Shown in pieces: positions 53,900 to 63,231 of a stretch of DNA of 64,000 nucleotides (its first letter is position 1; the number at the start of each line of letters is the position of its first letter). Source of the DNA: Rhodobium gokarnense. GTDB taxonomy: Bacteria; Pseudomonadota; Alphaproteobacteria; Rhizobiales; Rhodobiaceae. The position numbers and the translations under genes are program-made. The stretch lies in assembly GCF_025961475.1 (NCBI RefSeq), contig NZ_JAOQNS010000002.1:1-64000 (forward strand), given 5' to 3'. The notes under the pieces are model-generated. The model was given only the letters and a program-made list of their open reading frames with translations. It was not told the origin of the DNA and did no database searches.

Positions 53900-55404
53900 G
53901 ACTTGTCGCGGGACAGGCGCGCCATGCCGATACCGGTCGATATCGACCGGCGGAGGAACGGCACGCGGACGAGCATGAACAGAACGATCAGCGACAGGAG
54001 CACCGTCGCGATCGGCCGCTGGAAGATTTCGGTCAGGTCGCCCTGGCTGATGATCAGCGCATTGCGCAGGTATTCGTCCAGCGGCCGGCCGAGCACGATG
54101 CCGAGCGTCAGCGGCGCCAGCGAGAAGCCGAAGGCGCGCATGGCAAGGCCGATCGCGCCAAAGGCAAACATCATCCAGAGATCGTCGAACTGGAGCTTGG
54201 AGGCATAGGCGCCGATCACCGCCAGCGCGACAACGACCGCCATGATATGCTCGCGCGGAACCCGCAGCACATTGATCATTGCCCGCGCCGTGATCAGACC
54301 GACGATGACCAGCAGCACGGCTCCCACCAGCAGCGCCGCGACCAGGTAGTGAAAGAGGTCGAGGTTGTCGATCAGGAAGGTCGGGCCGGGCTTGAGCCCG
54401 TGCAGGAAGAGCGCCGCCATGAAGATGGCAGCGCCCGCGCTTCCCGGAAGGCCGAGCGCGATCACCGGAATGATCGAACCCGGAACGACGGCGTTGTTTC
54501 CGGTCTCGGCGGCGACGACCCCTTCGATGGATCCCTTGCCGAATTTCTCGGGGGTCTTCGACGTCTGCTTGGCGGCGGAATAGGAGGCCCAGGCGCCGAG
54601 GTCTGAGCCGAGGCCCGGCAGGATGCCGATGAGCGTGCCGATGACGCTCGATTGCAGCGAAAGCCGCAGCTTGTCCTTCAGATCACTGAAGCGGGGCAGC
54701 ACACGCTTGAGGTTCTGGGTGGCGAAGTGCTGGTTGCTCTCGCGCGGGCCCATCGAGATGACGACCTGGCTGATGCCAAAAAGCCCGACGATGGCGGCGA
54801 TCAGTCCGACCCCTCCGGCCAGATAGGACGAGCCGAAGGTGAAGCGCGGCACCGAATGGAGGTCATCGAAACCGACCATCGCGATCAGCAGCCCGAGAAA
54901 GCCCGACATCCAGCCCTTGACCGGATCCTCAGCCGCCAGAGAGCCGGCGATGATGACACCGAAGAGGACGAGGAACAGCAGTTCCCACGAGGCGAACTGA
55001 AGCGAGAACTTGACCAGCCACGGCGTCAGCAGCGCCATGAAGATCGCGCCCATGAACGAGCCGAAGCCGGAGGAGACGGTGCAAAGGCCGATGGCCTCGC
55101 CGGCGCGCCCCTGCAGCGCCAGCGGATGCCCGTCAAGCGCCGTGGCGGCCGACGCGGGCGCGCCGGGGATGTTCAGCAGAATGGCCGACATCGAGCCACC
55201 GTAGACCCCGCCGATGAAGATCATCACCATTGCGACGACCGATACGTCGGTCGGCAGCGTGTAGACGAAGCCCAGAAGCAGGGCCATCGCCATCGGTGCC
55301 GTAAGCCCGGGCAACGCGCCCATCAGGATCCCGAACGCCATCGCCAGGACTGAGATCAGCATGATCGACGGCGAGGTCAGGATGTTGAGAATCTGGCCGA
55401 GCAT
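53896..55404 (-). CDS. tctA: Tripartite tricarboxylate transporter, large permease TctA
   Basis: A 502-residue permease with about twelve hydrophobic segments. The family's glycine-rich motifs are present: GILMGALPGLTAPMAMALL near residues 25-43 and GILPGLGSDLGAWASYSAAKQ near 258-278. It is the large membrane subunit of a TTT importer for carboxylates and starts 20 bases after tctB. It overlaps the downstream enolase gene by four bases. Confidence 0.9.
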   Translation of the reverse strand: MLGQILNILTSPSIMLISVLAMAFGILMGALPGLTAPMAMALLLGFVYTLPTDVSVVAMVMIFIGGVYGGSMSAILLNIPGAPASAATALDGHPLALQGRAGEAIGLCTVSSGFGSFMGAIFMALLTPWLVKFSLQFASWELLFLVLFGVIIAGSLAAEDPVKGWMSGFLGLLIAMVGFDDLHSVPRFTFGSSYLAGGVGLIAAIVGLFGISQVVISMGPRESNQHFATQNLKRVLPRFSDLKDKLRLSLQSSVIGTLIGILPGLGSDLGAWASYSAAKQTSKTPEKFGKGSIEGVVAAETGNNAVVPGSIIPVIALGLPGSAGAAIFMAALFLHGLKPGPTFLIDNLDLFHYLVAALLVGAVLLVIVGLITARAMINVLRVPREHIMAVVVALAVIGAYASKLQFDDLWMMFAFGAIGLAMRAFGFSLAPLTLGIVLGRPLDEYLRNALIISQGDLTEIFQRPIATVLLSLIVLFMLVRVPFLRRSISTGIGMARLSRDKS

Positions 55405-55424
55405 TGTGCGTCAGGCTCCGCGTT

Positions 55425-55931
55425 TCAGGGCAGGGGAATGTAGAAGACTTCGCCGAAGACGTAATAAAGCGCGCCTGCTACGGCCGCGCTGTAGACCAGG
55501 CCCCATCCGAGCACGTGGCGGAGCGTACGGGGGCGGCTGGCAAAGACGATCTGGAAGACCGCGAGCATCACGAACGTCGAGACGAAATAGGGCACCCAGT
55601 AGAGCGAGCCGATATAGAGAAATATGATCGCGAACGCTGTGATCATCCGCTTCTGCGTCTCGCCAAGCCTGCGCGGCAGGCGCGGCAGCGGCGCCGACCA
55701 GCTTCGCACGATCAGGGCGATGGACAGGAGGACGAGCACTGCGGACAGAAAGCCCGGGGTCAGGCCCGGCGCGCCGAGTACCCGGTCGATCCCCTCTCCG
55801 ATGCGCTCCATCGCCAGCGAATTGATCAGCGCGGCACCGGAAATCACCAGGAGGATGATTCCGGCCAGCTTGTCGCGACCCTTGCGGGCCATCGACTGGC
55901 CTTCGCTTTCCGTATCGTCGATGTCTGACAT
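55425..55931 (-). CDS. tctB: Tripartite tricarboxylate transporter, small permease TctB
   Basis: A 168-residue membrane protein with four predicted helices (about 18-36, 54-73, 90-117, 137-157), a poorly conserved family recognised mainly by size, topology and its place between tctC and tctA. The N-terminus is acidic and cytoplasmic (MSDIDDTESEGQSM). Confidence 0.82.
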   Translation of the reverse strand: MSDIDDTESEGQSMARKGRDKLAGIILLVISGAALINSLAMERIGEGIDRVLGAPGLTPGFLSAVLVLLSIALIVRSWSAPLPRLPRRLGETQKRMITAFAIIFLYIGSLYWVPYFVSTFVMLAVFQIVFASRPRTLRHVLGWGLVYSAAVAGALYYVFGEVFYIPLP

Positions 55932-55994
55932 GATTTGGCCCGATCCGGGGCTGCCTCCGCCGCTCCGGCCGGTACCGGAGCGGCGGAAACAGAG

Positions 55995-57035
55995 TTACAG
56001 CTTGGTGATGCCAAGCTTTTCGCGGCTGACCTTGGCAAGGCCGGTGACATCTTCCAGAAGATATCCCCAGAACTCCGCCCGCTTCTTCATGAACGCGTTG
56101 GAGTCGGTATGCCCCTTGAGTCCAAAGAAGAAGTAAGCGTTGTCCTCGTAGACCTGCCGCATTTCATCGCCGTCCACGACCGCCGCGAAAGCGTCGTCGA
56201 CCTGCTGCTTGATGCCATCGGGCGTGTCGGGGCGCAACGCAATGCCGTTCGCGTTGGTCCAGGGGAAGGTATCCTTCATCACCTGGTCGTCGGGGAAGAA
56301 TTTCAACAGGCTCGGCGCGGTCACGCCAAGCGTGTTCCAGTCTTCCGGCACCGTGGCGGCCAGCACCCGCAATTCGCCCGACTTGACGAAAGCCGCCGCC
56401 GGCGTCAGCCCGACGACCGCGAAATCCGTCTCGCCTGCCAGCAGGCCACGCACCGTCGGTCCGCCGCCGCTGAAATTGGCCGCCCGGAACTTGAGGTCGT
56501 GGGCCTTTTCCAGGTAGGTCGCCAGAATGGACCATCCGGTCCCGGAAGGCGTGGTCGCACAGGTGACTTCGCCGGGGCGCTTGTTGATGTCGGCGACAAG
56601 CTCTTCCATTGTCTTATACGGCGAGGCTGCGGGAACGAGAACCGTCGCCGGCGTGCCGGCCGCCATCCAGAAATCGAAATCCCGCCAGGTGTAGTCGTAG
56701 CGCCCCATCATCGCGTAGGTGTCGATCTGGTCGCCCGACCCCAGCCAGGCATACCCGTCGGCGGGCTGCGAATGCACCCAGTTGGTCCCCTGCACGCCAC
56801 CGGCGCTGGACATGTCCTGTATGCTGATGCGCGGGGCGCCGAGCTTGTCCTTCATCAAGCTGACGAGCGGGCGGACGCCGCGATCCGTACCGCCGCCCGC
56901 GGGTGCGGTCATGGCAACGGTGATGGGACGGGTCGGCCAGTCCGTCGCCGCCCTGACAAGCGCAGGTGTGCCCAGCACCGCACCCAGGGTGAGGCTGCCA
57001 GCAATAAAGTCGCGTCGGTTTACGGTTGATTTCAT
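55995..57035 (-). CDS. tctC: Tripartite tricarboxylate transporter substrate-binding protein TctC (Bug family)
   Basis: A 346-residue periplasmic binding protein. The signal peptide carries a twin-arginine motif (NRRDFIAGSLTLGAVLG, residues 6-22), unusual but known in the family. Mature motifs are WPTRPITVAMTAPAGGGTDRGVRPL near residues 33-57, with the Bug-type Pro and the GGG-TD ligand loop. It captures the carboxylate for TctAB. Its promoter shares the 57036-57276 gap, with a perfect palindrome, with the divergent dehydrogenase gene. Confidence 0.9.
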   Translation of the reverse strand: MKSTVNRRDFIAGSLTLGAVLGTPALVRAATDWPTRPITVAMTAPAGGGTDRGVRPLVSLMKDKLGAPRISIQDMSSAGGVQGTNWVHSQPADGYAWLGSGDQIDTYAMMGRYDYTWRDFDFWMAAGTPATVLVPAASPYKTMEELVADINKRPGEVTCATTPSGTGWSILATYLEKAHDLKFRAANFSGGGPTVRGLLAGETDFAVVGLTPAAAFVKSGELRVLAATVPEDWNTLGVTAPSLLKFFPDDQVMKDTFPWTNANGIALRPDTPDGIKQQVDDAFAAVVDGDEMRQVYEDNAYFFFGLKGHTDSNAFMKKRAEFWGYLLEDVTGLAKVSREKLGITKL

Positions 57036-57163
57036 TAGTTTCTCCCATTCAAAGACGGGATCGATGCCCGACTTATCTGTTAGCCCCGCAGCGTCCTGCC
57101 TTGGAGCATTTTGCGCGAGGTTAGGCTATGGGCTTAACGGGATAAAGATGATTATTCCTAGTT

Positions 57164-57184
57164 GGTATAGGACACGCCTATACC
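57164..57184. promoter_or_regulatory. Perfect palindromic operator between tctC and dehydrogenase
   Basis: GGTATAGG (57164-57171), five bases, CCTATACC (57177-57184): perfect 8-bp arms in a divergent promoter region. The geometry (TATA...TATA, T-N11-A within) suits a LysR-type regulator such as the one at 59460-60380. A half-site GGTATAG recurs at 62331-62337. Confidence 0.55.
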
Positions 57185-57276
57185 TCGAGGGCACAAATGG
57201 ATCGGCATTTTGATATCGGAAACTTCTATATAATGAAGGTTTTTTGAACTTCTGACCTGTCGCAGGGGCAAATAGC

Positions 57277-58356
57277 ATGGCCCGGACGCAAATCGAAAAC
57301 GCGCTCTGGACCTGTGGGAGACTGCCCGTGAACACGACAAGCCCCGAAACCCCCGGTACGATCAAGATCGGCATGACGCGGGAATTTGTCGACAGCGGCG
57401 CCCAGATCTGGGACCGGGACGTTTTCGCGCGGGTTTCAGCACTGCCGAATGTGGTCGTCTCGCCGGTTTCCTCGGATGCGGCGGGCATCGTGGCGCAGGA
57501 CCTTGCAGAGTACGACATCCTCGTCGTCCGCAAGACCGGCGTTCCCGAAACCGCGTTCACCAAGCCGGACACCATTCGCACGCGCCTGATCGCGCGCTTC
57601 GGGGTCGGATACGATCACATCGCGATGGACGCCTGCACCCGCAACGGAATCGCCGTGACGATTTCACCGGACGGGGTTCGCCGTCCGGTCGCCGGCAGCA
57701 TCGTCGCGCTGGTGATGGCGCTTTCACATCGGTTGCGCGAGAAGGATCTGCTGATCCGTCGCGGCGACTGGCCGCAGGGTCGCGTCATGCTGGGCATGGG
57801 CCTTGAGGGCCGCGCATTTGCCTCGGTCGGCTTCGGCAATATCGCGCGCGAGGCTTTCCGCCTGATGCGTCCTTTCGGAATGCGCTATCTGGCCTCGGAC
57901 CCGGCGCCGGATTTGGCGGCGGCAGATGACCTCGGGGTCGAGATCGTCGACTTCGACACGGTGCTCCGTGAAGCCGATTTCCTGGCCGTCAACTGCCCTT
58001 TGATGCCGTCGACGAAACATATCATCAACGCCGAGGCGCTGGCCCGCATGAAACCCGGCGCCTACCTGATCAACACCGCCCGTGGCCAGCTCGTGGACCA
58101 GCAGGCTCTCGTCGCGGCGCTGGCCTCGAACCGGCTGGCAGGTGCGGGACTCGACGTTTTCGAGAGCGAGCCGACGGGGGCCGACAATCCGCTGTTCGCC
58201 TTTGACCAGGTCATCGCCGCGCCCCATTCCCTGTGCTGGACCGACGAATGCGCGCGTCTGACCAGCGAATGCGTCTACAATGCCATCGCCGCCCATCTCG
58301 ACGGCCGGCCGCTGCCCCATCTGGTCAACCGCTCTTTGTCCGACGTTGCGCAATGA
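57277..58356 (+). CDS. D-isomer-specific 2-hydroxyacid dehydrogenase
   Basis: A 359-residue NAD(P)-dependent dehydrogenase; a GTG at 57328 with a GGGAG ribosome binding site would trim 17 residues and is a serious alternative start. The Rossmann domain has GLEGRAFASVGFGNIAREA near residues 176-194, slightly unlike the usual GxGxxG. Catalytic residues: Arg in NTARGQLVD near 269, Glu in DVFESEPTG near 298, and His in APHSLCW near 315. It could oxidise or reduce a hydroxy- or phospho-hydroxyacid. It overlaps the second enolase gene by four bases. Confidence 0.85.
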   Translation: MARTQIENALWTCGRLPVNTTSPETPGTIKIGMTREFVDSGAQIWDRDVFARVSALPNVVVSPVSSDAAGIVAQDLAEYDILVVRKTGVPETAFTKPDTIRTRLIARFGVGYDHIAMDACTRNGIAVTISPDGVRRPVAGSIVALVMALSHRLREKDLLIRRGDWPQGRVMLGMGLEGRAFASVGFGNIAREAFRLMRPFGMRYLASDPAPDLAAADDLGVEIVDFDTVLREADFLAVNCPLMPSTKHIINAEALARMKPGAYLINTARGQLVDQQALVAALASNRLAGAGLDVFESEPTGADNPLFAFDQVIAAPHSLCWTDECARLTSECVYNAIAAHLDGRPLPHLVNRSLSDVAQ

Positions 58357-59504
58357 CGTCGCTTCGCAGGGTTTCATCGCTGACGCTGCACAGCCTGCGC
58401 GTCTCGGCCAGGACCGAATGGCTTTTCGTTGAACTGAAATACGACGACGGCATTTCCGGGTTCGGCGAGGCGACGATGGAAGGCCATGAGACCGCCGTGA
58501 AACACGCCATTGCGGACGTTGCGCGGCTGGTCGAGGGGGAGCACCGCGTGACCGGGCCCGTCATGGGCGCGGTGGGGCAGTTCGCCCTGGGAAATCGGGC
58601 AAGGTTCACCGCCGTTTCGGCGCTGGAACAGGCGCTTTGGGATGCCAGGGGCAAGCGCAAGGGGCTGCCGGTTGCCGAACTGCTTGGACCGGTCCTCGGG
58701 CATCCCCGTCTTTACGCCAACATCAACCGCAGCATCGACGTGCGCACGCCCGAAGGCTTCGCGGCCAAAGCCGCCGCCGCCGTTGCCGCCGGATTCGGCG
58801 CGATAAAGATTGCGCCTTTCGACGGGCTCGACTGGACAACGGGCTACAAGCCCGGGCAAGAGGCGCGCTACCGCGAAGGGCTGGCCCGCGTCGCCGCCAC
58901 CCGCGCGGCTGTCGGGGACGACATCGACCTGATGGTCGACTGCCATTGGCGTTTTGATCCCGACACGTCCGAACGGCTGATCGGGGATGTTGCGCAATAC
59001 CGGCTCTACTGGCTCGAATGTCCAGTTCCCGAACTGCCCGGCTCCATTCCGGCGATCGCTGCGCTGCGCGGGTCGTGCGCGGATCGGGGGATGCTGCTTG
59101 CCGGTCTTGAATCGCTCAACGGACTGGCGGAGTTTCTGCCCTGGCTTGAGGCCGGGGCGCTCGATGTCGTCATGCCGGATGTGAAATATGCCGGCGGGCT
59201 GGGCGAGTGCCGACTGATCGCCCAGGCTGCCGAACGTCACGGGATCATCTGTTCGCCGCACAATCCGACCGGGCCGGTCTGCCATGCCGCAAGCCTGCAT
59301 CTCGCCGCCGGCCTCGCGAACTGCCCAATTCTCGAACATCAATACGCCGAGACGCCCCTGTTCCACGAGATCGTCGCAGGCGGCTTCCCTGCACTCGTCA
59401 ATGGCCGGGCAAACCTGCCCCCGGGGCCCGGGTTCGGCATCGAGCTCGCGCTTCCGCAGTCAACCGAGGTCCTCGATCCGCTGGGCTGCGCGCTTCAGCA
59501 TTGA
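58353..59504 (+). CDS. Mandelate racemase/muconate lactonising (enolase superfamily) enzyme 2
   Basis: A 383-residue enolase-superfamily protein beginning at an ATG that overlaps the preceding stop (ATGA). Barrel residues: Lys in AIKIAPFDG near 150 (the following position is Ala, so no KxK pair), Asp in MVDCHWRFD near 195, Glu in LECPVPE near 222, Glu in LAGLESL near 250, and His in CSPHNPTG near 305. It is likely an acid-sugar dehydratase. It is only distantly similar to the other enolase-superfamily protein of this locus, so the two probably have different substrates. The last 45 bases overlap the lysR 3' end on the other strand. Confidence 0.82.
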   Translation: MTSLRRVSSLTLHSLRVSARTEWLFVELKYDDGISGFGEATMEGHETAVKHAIADVARLVEGEHRVTGPVMGAVGQFALGNRARFTAVSALEQALWDARGKRKGLPVAELLGPVLGHPRLYANINRSIDVRTPEGFAAKAAAAVAAGFGAIKIAPFDGLDWTTGYKPGQEARYREGLARVAATRAAVGDDIDLMVDCHWRFDPDTSERLIGDVAQYRLYWLECPVPELPGSIPAIAALRGSCADRGMLLAGLESLNGLAEFLPWLEAGALDVVMPDVKYAGGLGECRLIAQAAERHGIICSPHNPTGPVCHAASLHLAAGLANCPILEHQYAETPLFHEIVAGGFPALVNGRANLPPGPGFGIELALPQSTEVLDPLGCALQH

Positions 59505-60380
59505 CAGAAGACGGCGGAACGGGTCGGTCAGCGTCAGCGTGTCGCGGTAGGCGATACCCGACTGGATCTCGTGCAGCTCGAGGTCCGTCTTCAGGATCTT
59601 CAAATCGGCGCTGCGGTATTTCTCGACGAACGGCCGTGTGAGGCACGTCACGAAGCGGCCCGTCGCGACCATGTCGAGCGCGGCGTGGGGCGAGCGGGTG
59701 CGCAGCGCGATCTTCGGCGGCGGCCCGGAGCCGAAAGCCATCGCCGTCAGGCCGGAATGCTGTTCGTCGATATCCGGCTCATAGGCGACGAAATCATGGT
59801 CCTGCAGGTCCTCCCGGCGCACGATGGGCAGGGACGCGAGCGGATGCCCGACAGCGCAGACCAGCACGAAGCGGATCTTCGCCAGCGGAATGAGGGCGAT
59901 GCCTTTTTCCGGTTCGAACGGCGTTTCGGTCTTGCCGATGATCGCATCCACCTCGCCCGCGCAAAGCTGCGGATAGGCCTCGTCGGTATTGCCGATGTTG
60001 AACAGGATCTCGATGCTGGGAAATTCGCTTTGCAGGTCCGCGACGATCTGCGGAAGAAAGCAATGCCCCCAGGAGGAGCCGGCCCGAATATGGAACCGGC
60101 CCATCCGGCCGCCGGTCAGGTCGGAAATCTCGCGCATCGCCATCGACCCTTCGGCCAGGATCGCGCGCGTTCGGGCATAAAGGATGCGGCCGGCGTCGGT
60201 CAGTTCGACCCCACGCCGGCCACGTTCGAACAGCCTCGTGCCGAAGCCTTCCTCGATCTTCGATATCGCAAGCGTCAGCGAGGGTTGCGACAGATTCAGC
60301 CTGCGTGCGGCGCCCTGGATCGAGCCCTCCTCGACGACGGCAGCGAAACGTTCGGCAGAGCGCAGGAAGTCATTTTTCAT
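59460..60380 (-). CDS. LysR-family transcriptional regulator
   Basis: A 306-residue LysR-type activator/repressor. The winged helix-turn-helix is at residues 10-65 (EEGSIQGAARRLNLSQPSLT, then FGTRLFERGRRGVELTDAG). The effector domain covers 90-300. It lies 63 bases downstream of the SDR gene on the same strand, and its end overlaps the second enolase gene by 45 bases. It probably controls the surrounding sugar-acid genes, with the palindrome at 57164-57184 as a candidate site. Confidence 0.9.
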   Translation of the reverse strand: MKNDFLRSAERFAAVVEEGSIQGAARRLNLSQPSLTLAISKIEEGFGTRLFERGRRGVELTDAGRILYARTRAILAEGSMAMREISDLTGGRMGRFHIRAGSSWGHCFLPQIVADLQSEFPSIEILFNIGNTDEAYPQLCAGEVDAIIGKTETPFEPEKGIALIPLAKIRFVLVCAVGHPLASLPIVRREDLQDHDFVAYEPDIDEQHSGLTAMAFGSGPPPKIALRTRSPHAALDMVATGRFVTCLTRPFVEKYRSADLKILKTDLELHEIQSGIAYRDTLTLTDPFRRLLSMLKRAAQRIEDLG

Positions 60381-60443
60381 ACCCGGAGATTAGCCGGATT
60401 TCCCATTCGGGGAACCGAAAATTCGCCTCAGTGCCGGTCCGGG

Positions 60444-61214
60444 TCAGCGCCCCATCCAGCCGCCATCTACCAGCAGCGTCGTGCCATGCACATAGTCCGA
60501 CGCAGCCGAGGCGAGGAACACGGCCGGGCCCTTGAAATCTTCGGGCGTGCCCCAGCGTCCGGCGGGAATCCGGCCGAGAATCGCGTCGTGTCGGGCCTTG
60601 TCCTTGCGCAGCGCCTCGGTGTTGTCGGTCGCGATGTAGCCGGGCGCAATGGCATTGACGTTGACGCCCTTTGAAGCCCATTCGTTCGAAAGCGCCATGG
60701 CAAGCTGCCCGATGCCGCCTTTCGAGGCCGCATAGCCCGGAACATTGATCCCGCCCTGGAACGTCAGCAGGGAGGCGGTGAAGACGATCTTGCCGCGTCC
60801 CCGCTCGATCATCCTCTTGCCGACCTCGCGGCTCAGCCGGAACTGGGCGTTGAGGTTCACCTCGATCACCTTGTCCCACATTTCGTCGGGATGTTCGGCG
60901 GCCGGGGCGCGCAGGATGGTTCCGGCATTGTTGAACAGGATATCGATCGGATGCCCGTCCCCGGCAAGCCTGCCGAGAAACTCCGAGAACTGAGCCCGGT
61001 CACCGAAATCGCAGCGATAGGCCGTGAAACGGCGGCCGAGCGCCTCGACGGCACGGGCACAGTCGGACCCTTCGGTTTCCAGAGTGGCGGAAACACCGAG
61101 GATATCGGCACCTGCCTCGGCGAGAGCCTCGGCGATCGCCCTGCCGATGCCGCGCTTGCAGCCGGTCACCAGTGCGGTCTTGCCCGACAGATCGAACGCT
61201 TGCAGGACCGTCAT
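60444..61214 (-). CDS. SDR-family dehydrogenase (KduD-like)
   Basis: A 256-residue short-chain dehydrogenase. The cofactor loop is TGCKRGIG near residue 17, NNAG lies near 93, Ser in TASLLTF near 147 and YAASK near 159-163 complete the catalytic set. The C-terminal YVHGTTLLVDGGWMGR is typical of KduD (2-dehydro-3-deoxygluconate 5-dehydrogenase) and related sugar-acid enzymes. It overlaps the zinc dehydrogenase stop by four bases. Confidence 0.87.
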   Translation of the reverse strand: MTVLQAFDLSGKTALVTGCKRGIGRAIAEALAEAGADILGVSATLETEGSDCARAVEALGRRFTAYRCDFGDRAQFSEFLGRLAGDGHPIDILFNNAGTILRAPAAEHPDEMWDKVIEVNLNAQFRLSREVGKRMIERGRGKIVFTASLLTFQGGINVPGYAASKGGIGQLAMALSNEWASKGVNVNAIAPGYIATDNTEALRKDKARHDAILGRIPAGRWGTPEDFKGPAVFLASAASDYVHGTTLLVDGGWMGR

Positions 61215-62248
61215 GCCAGCTCTCCCGAAACTTCAATCAGCGTTTTCATCGCGGCACCCGAACCGTCGAGCCCGGCGAACGCCGCACCGATATGGTCAAG
61301 CGGGTGGACGTCGGTGATCAGGGCCGCCGCATCCACCTTGCCGTCCGCGATCATGGCGATGGCGCGGTCATAGTCCTCGGCCTCATAGACGCGGGCGCCG
61401 ATCAGCTCCAGTTCCTTCCAGAAATACTGGAACATCTCGATGCTCGGCGCCTCGGGATAGATCGCCACCACGACGATCCGTCCGCGCACCGCCGCCACGG
61501 CGGTCGTGGCATTCAACCCGGCCTGCGCGCCCGACACCTCGAACACGACATCGGCGCCCTTGCCCCCGGTCTTTTCCATCATCGTCGCGGCGACATCATC
61601 GCGGCTCGGGTTGATCGCGTCGAAGCCCAGCTTGCCGATCAGCGCAAGGCGGCTGTCGTTGATTTCCGATACCGTCACGCGGGCGCCCGCCTCGCGCGCT
61701 GCGATGGCGACGAGGATGCCGATGGGTCCGCCGCCGATGACGAGCACATCCTCGCCGGGCGCCACGCGCCCGCGCCGCACGTCATGGCAGGCCACCGCTG
61801 TCGGCTCGACCAAGGCGGCACTTTTCAGCGAGATGCCCTCAGGCAGGTGATGCACGGTTTCGGCAGGGACCGTCCAGGCTTCGGAAAAGCCGCCATCCGT
61901 ATCGATCCCGAGGAATTTCAGGTTCTGGCAGACATGGGTGTGGCCTGCCTTGCAGGCCGGGCAGGTACCGCAGGACGACAGGGGACGCACCACCACGCGA
62001 TCGCCGAGGCTGAAATCGTCGACGCCCTCGCCGATGGCCTGGATCACTCCGGATGCCTCATGACCCAGCACGCGCCGATCGCCAAGCCGGTGTGCCATCG
62101 CGCCGTGAAAGATATGCTGGTCCGTCCCGCAGATGCCGCAGAATCCGATCGCGATGCGGACCTCGCCGCGGCCTGGCGGTGAGAGCGGCACATCCTCGAT
62201 CGTGAAGTCGCTTCCGGGTGTGAAGAAGGCTGAGCGCGCATGTTTCAT
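61211..62248 (-). CDS. Zinc-dependent polyol/sugar-acid dehydrogenase (MDR)
   Basis: A 345-residue medium-chain dehydrogenase resembling sorbitol, L-idonate and threonine dehydrogenases. Zinc ligands are Cys40 (GICGTD) and His63-Glu64 (GHEASG). The structural zinc loop is CGTCPACKAGHTHVC near 94. The NAD site is VIGGGPIGILVAIA near 170. It is translationally coupled to the SDR gene by a four-base overlap. A perfect palindrome (62264-62281) lies 16 bases upstream of its start. Confidence 0.88.
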   Translation of the reverse strand: MKHARSAFFTPGSDFTIEDVPLSPPGRGEVRIAIGFCGICGTDQHIFHGAMAHRLGDRRVLGHEASGVIQAIGEGVDDFSLGDRVVVRPLSSCGTCPACKAGHTHVCQNLKFLGIDTDGGFSEAWTVPAETVHHLPEGISLKSAALVEPTAVACHDVRRGRVAPGEDVLVIGGGPIGILVAIAAREAGARVTVSEINDSRLALIGKLGFDAINPSRDDVAATMMEKTGGKGADVVFEVSGAQAGLNATTAVAAVRGRIVVVAIYPEAPSIEMFQYFWKELELIGARVYEAEDYDRAIAMIADGKVDAAALITDVHPLDHIGAAFAGLDGSGAAMKTLIEVSGELA

Positions 62249-62263
62249 CAGGGTGTTCCATTT

Positions 62264-62281
62264 CCGATTTTCAAAAATCGG
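62264..62281. promoter_or_regulatory. Perfect palindrome upstream of the zinc dehydrogenase gene
   Basis: CCGATTTT (62264-62271), two bases, AAAATCGG (62274-62281), directly upstream of the minus-strand operon and divergent from the hydratase gene. It is likely an operator, or possibly a hairpin in the leader. The regulator is not known. Confidence 0.45.
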
Positions 62282-62480
62282 TCGACGCTAGCAGCGAAGG
62301 CAGGCGCGCAAAAATAGCGTTTCCCTTTCAGGTATAGAGCTTTTCGATGTCACGACTGGTCGGCAGCGGTTGCTTCCAACGGCTGATCCGGAGAAGTTGC
62401 TGCCGTGGGAATCGCGGCATACCCAAGAAGTGCCGGCGATTGCATGCCGTCCCATCCGCAACAGCCAAGGGAGCTTCGAC

Positions 62481-63215
62481 ATGGATCAGCGCCGTATCGG
62501 CGACTGCGCAAACCTCCTGCGCCGGGCGCCCTCTTGCGGAAAGCTCGCGGCGCTGCCCGCCGATCTTGCCCCGCGGAACGAAGCCGAGGCCTATGCCGTC
62601 CAGTTGGCGGTGCTGGGCGATCGTCCGGTCGGCGGCTGGAAGGTGGGCGCCATCCACGCGCCGGGCCCCTTCGTCGCATCGGTGCTGCCGCCGGCGTTGC
62701 CCGACGCCAGGCTGCCGTCGACGCTCACGGCCCCCGAGGTGGAAGTGGAAGTGGCGGTGTTGCTGCGGGCCGACCTGCCGCTTGGAGACGAGCCCTGGAC
62801 GGCCGACACTATCGGCGAGGCGTTGGGGCCGGCCTGCACGGCGATCGAAATCCTCGACTCCCGTTTTGAGAGCCGCACGGCAGCGGCGCCCCTGTCGGCG
62901 CTTGCCGATCTCGGCAGCAGCGGCGCGGTGCGCCTCGGCGCGCCCTTTGCCGGATGGCAGGAACTCGATCTGACGGCGCAGCCCGTGACGCTGGAGATCG
63001 ACGGCGAGACGCACCGGGCGCAAGGAAACGCCACGCTGGAGCAAACGCGGATGGCGCTTGCCTGGCTCGCCAATCACGCCGCGTCGCGCGGCGTTGCCCT
63101 CAGCAAGGGGCAATTCGTTATCACCGGCGCGCGCCTGGGCCCGTTCCAGGTGACGCCCGGCCAAACGGTGACGGCGCGCTTCGGTCCAATGCCCGAAATC
63201 GATCTGATGTGCTGA
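62481..63215 (+). CDS. 2-keto-4-pentenoate hydratase/FAH-superfamily protein
   Basis: A 244-residue MhpD-like protein of the fumarylacetoacetase superfamily. The start at 62481 has AAGGGAG nine bases upstream. A Lys in GGWKVGA (residue 54) and the acidic metal triad region EVEVEVAVL (86-92) with EILDSRF near 132 fit the family active site. The substrate is probably a 2-oxo acid produced by the neighbouring dehydratases and dehydrogenases. It is alone on the plus strand, divergent from the zinc dehydrogenase gene and convergent with the TRAP gene. Confidence 0.82.
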   Translation: MDQRRIGDCANLLRRAPSCGKLAALPADLAPRNEAEAYAVQLAVLGDRPVGGWKVGAIHAPGPFVASVLPPALPDARLPSTLTAPEVEVEVAVLLRADLPLGDEPWTADTIGEALGPACTAIEILDSRFESRTAAAPLSALADLGSSGAVRLGAPFAGWQELDLTAQPVTLEIDGETHRAQGNATLEQTRMALAWLANHAASRGVALSKGQFVITGARLGPFQVTPGQTVTARFGPMPEIDLMC

Positions 63216-63231
63216 ACCCGGATGATTGTTC

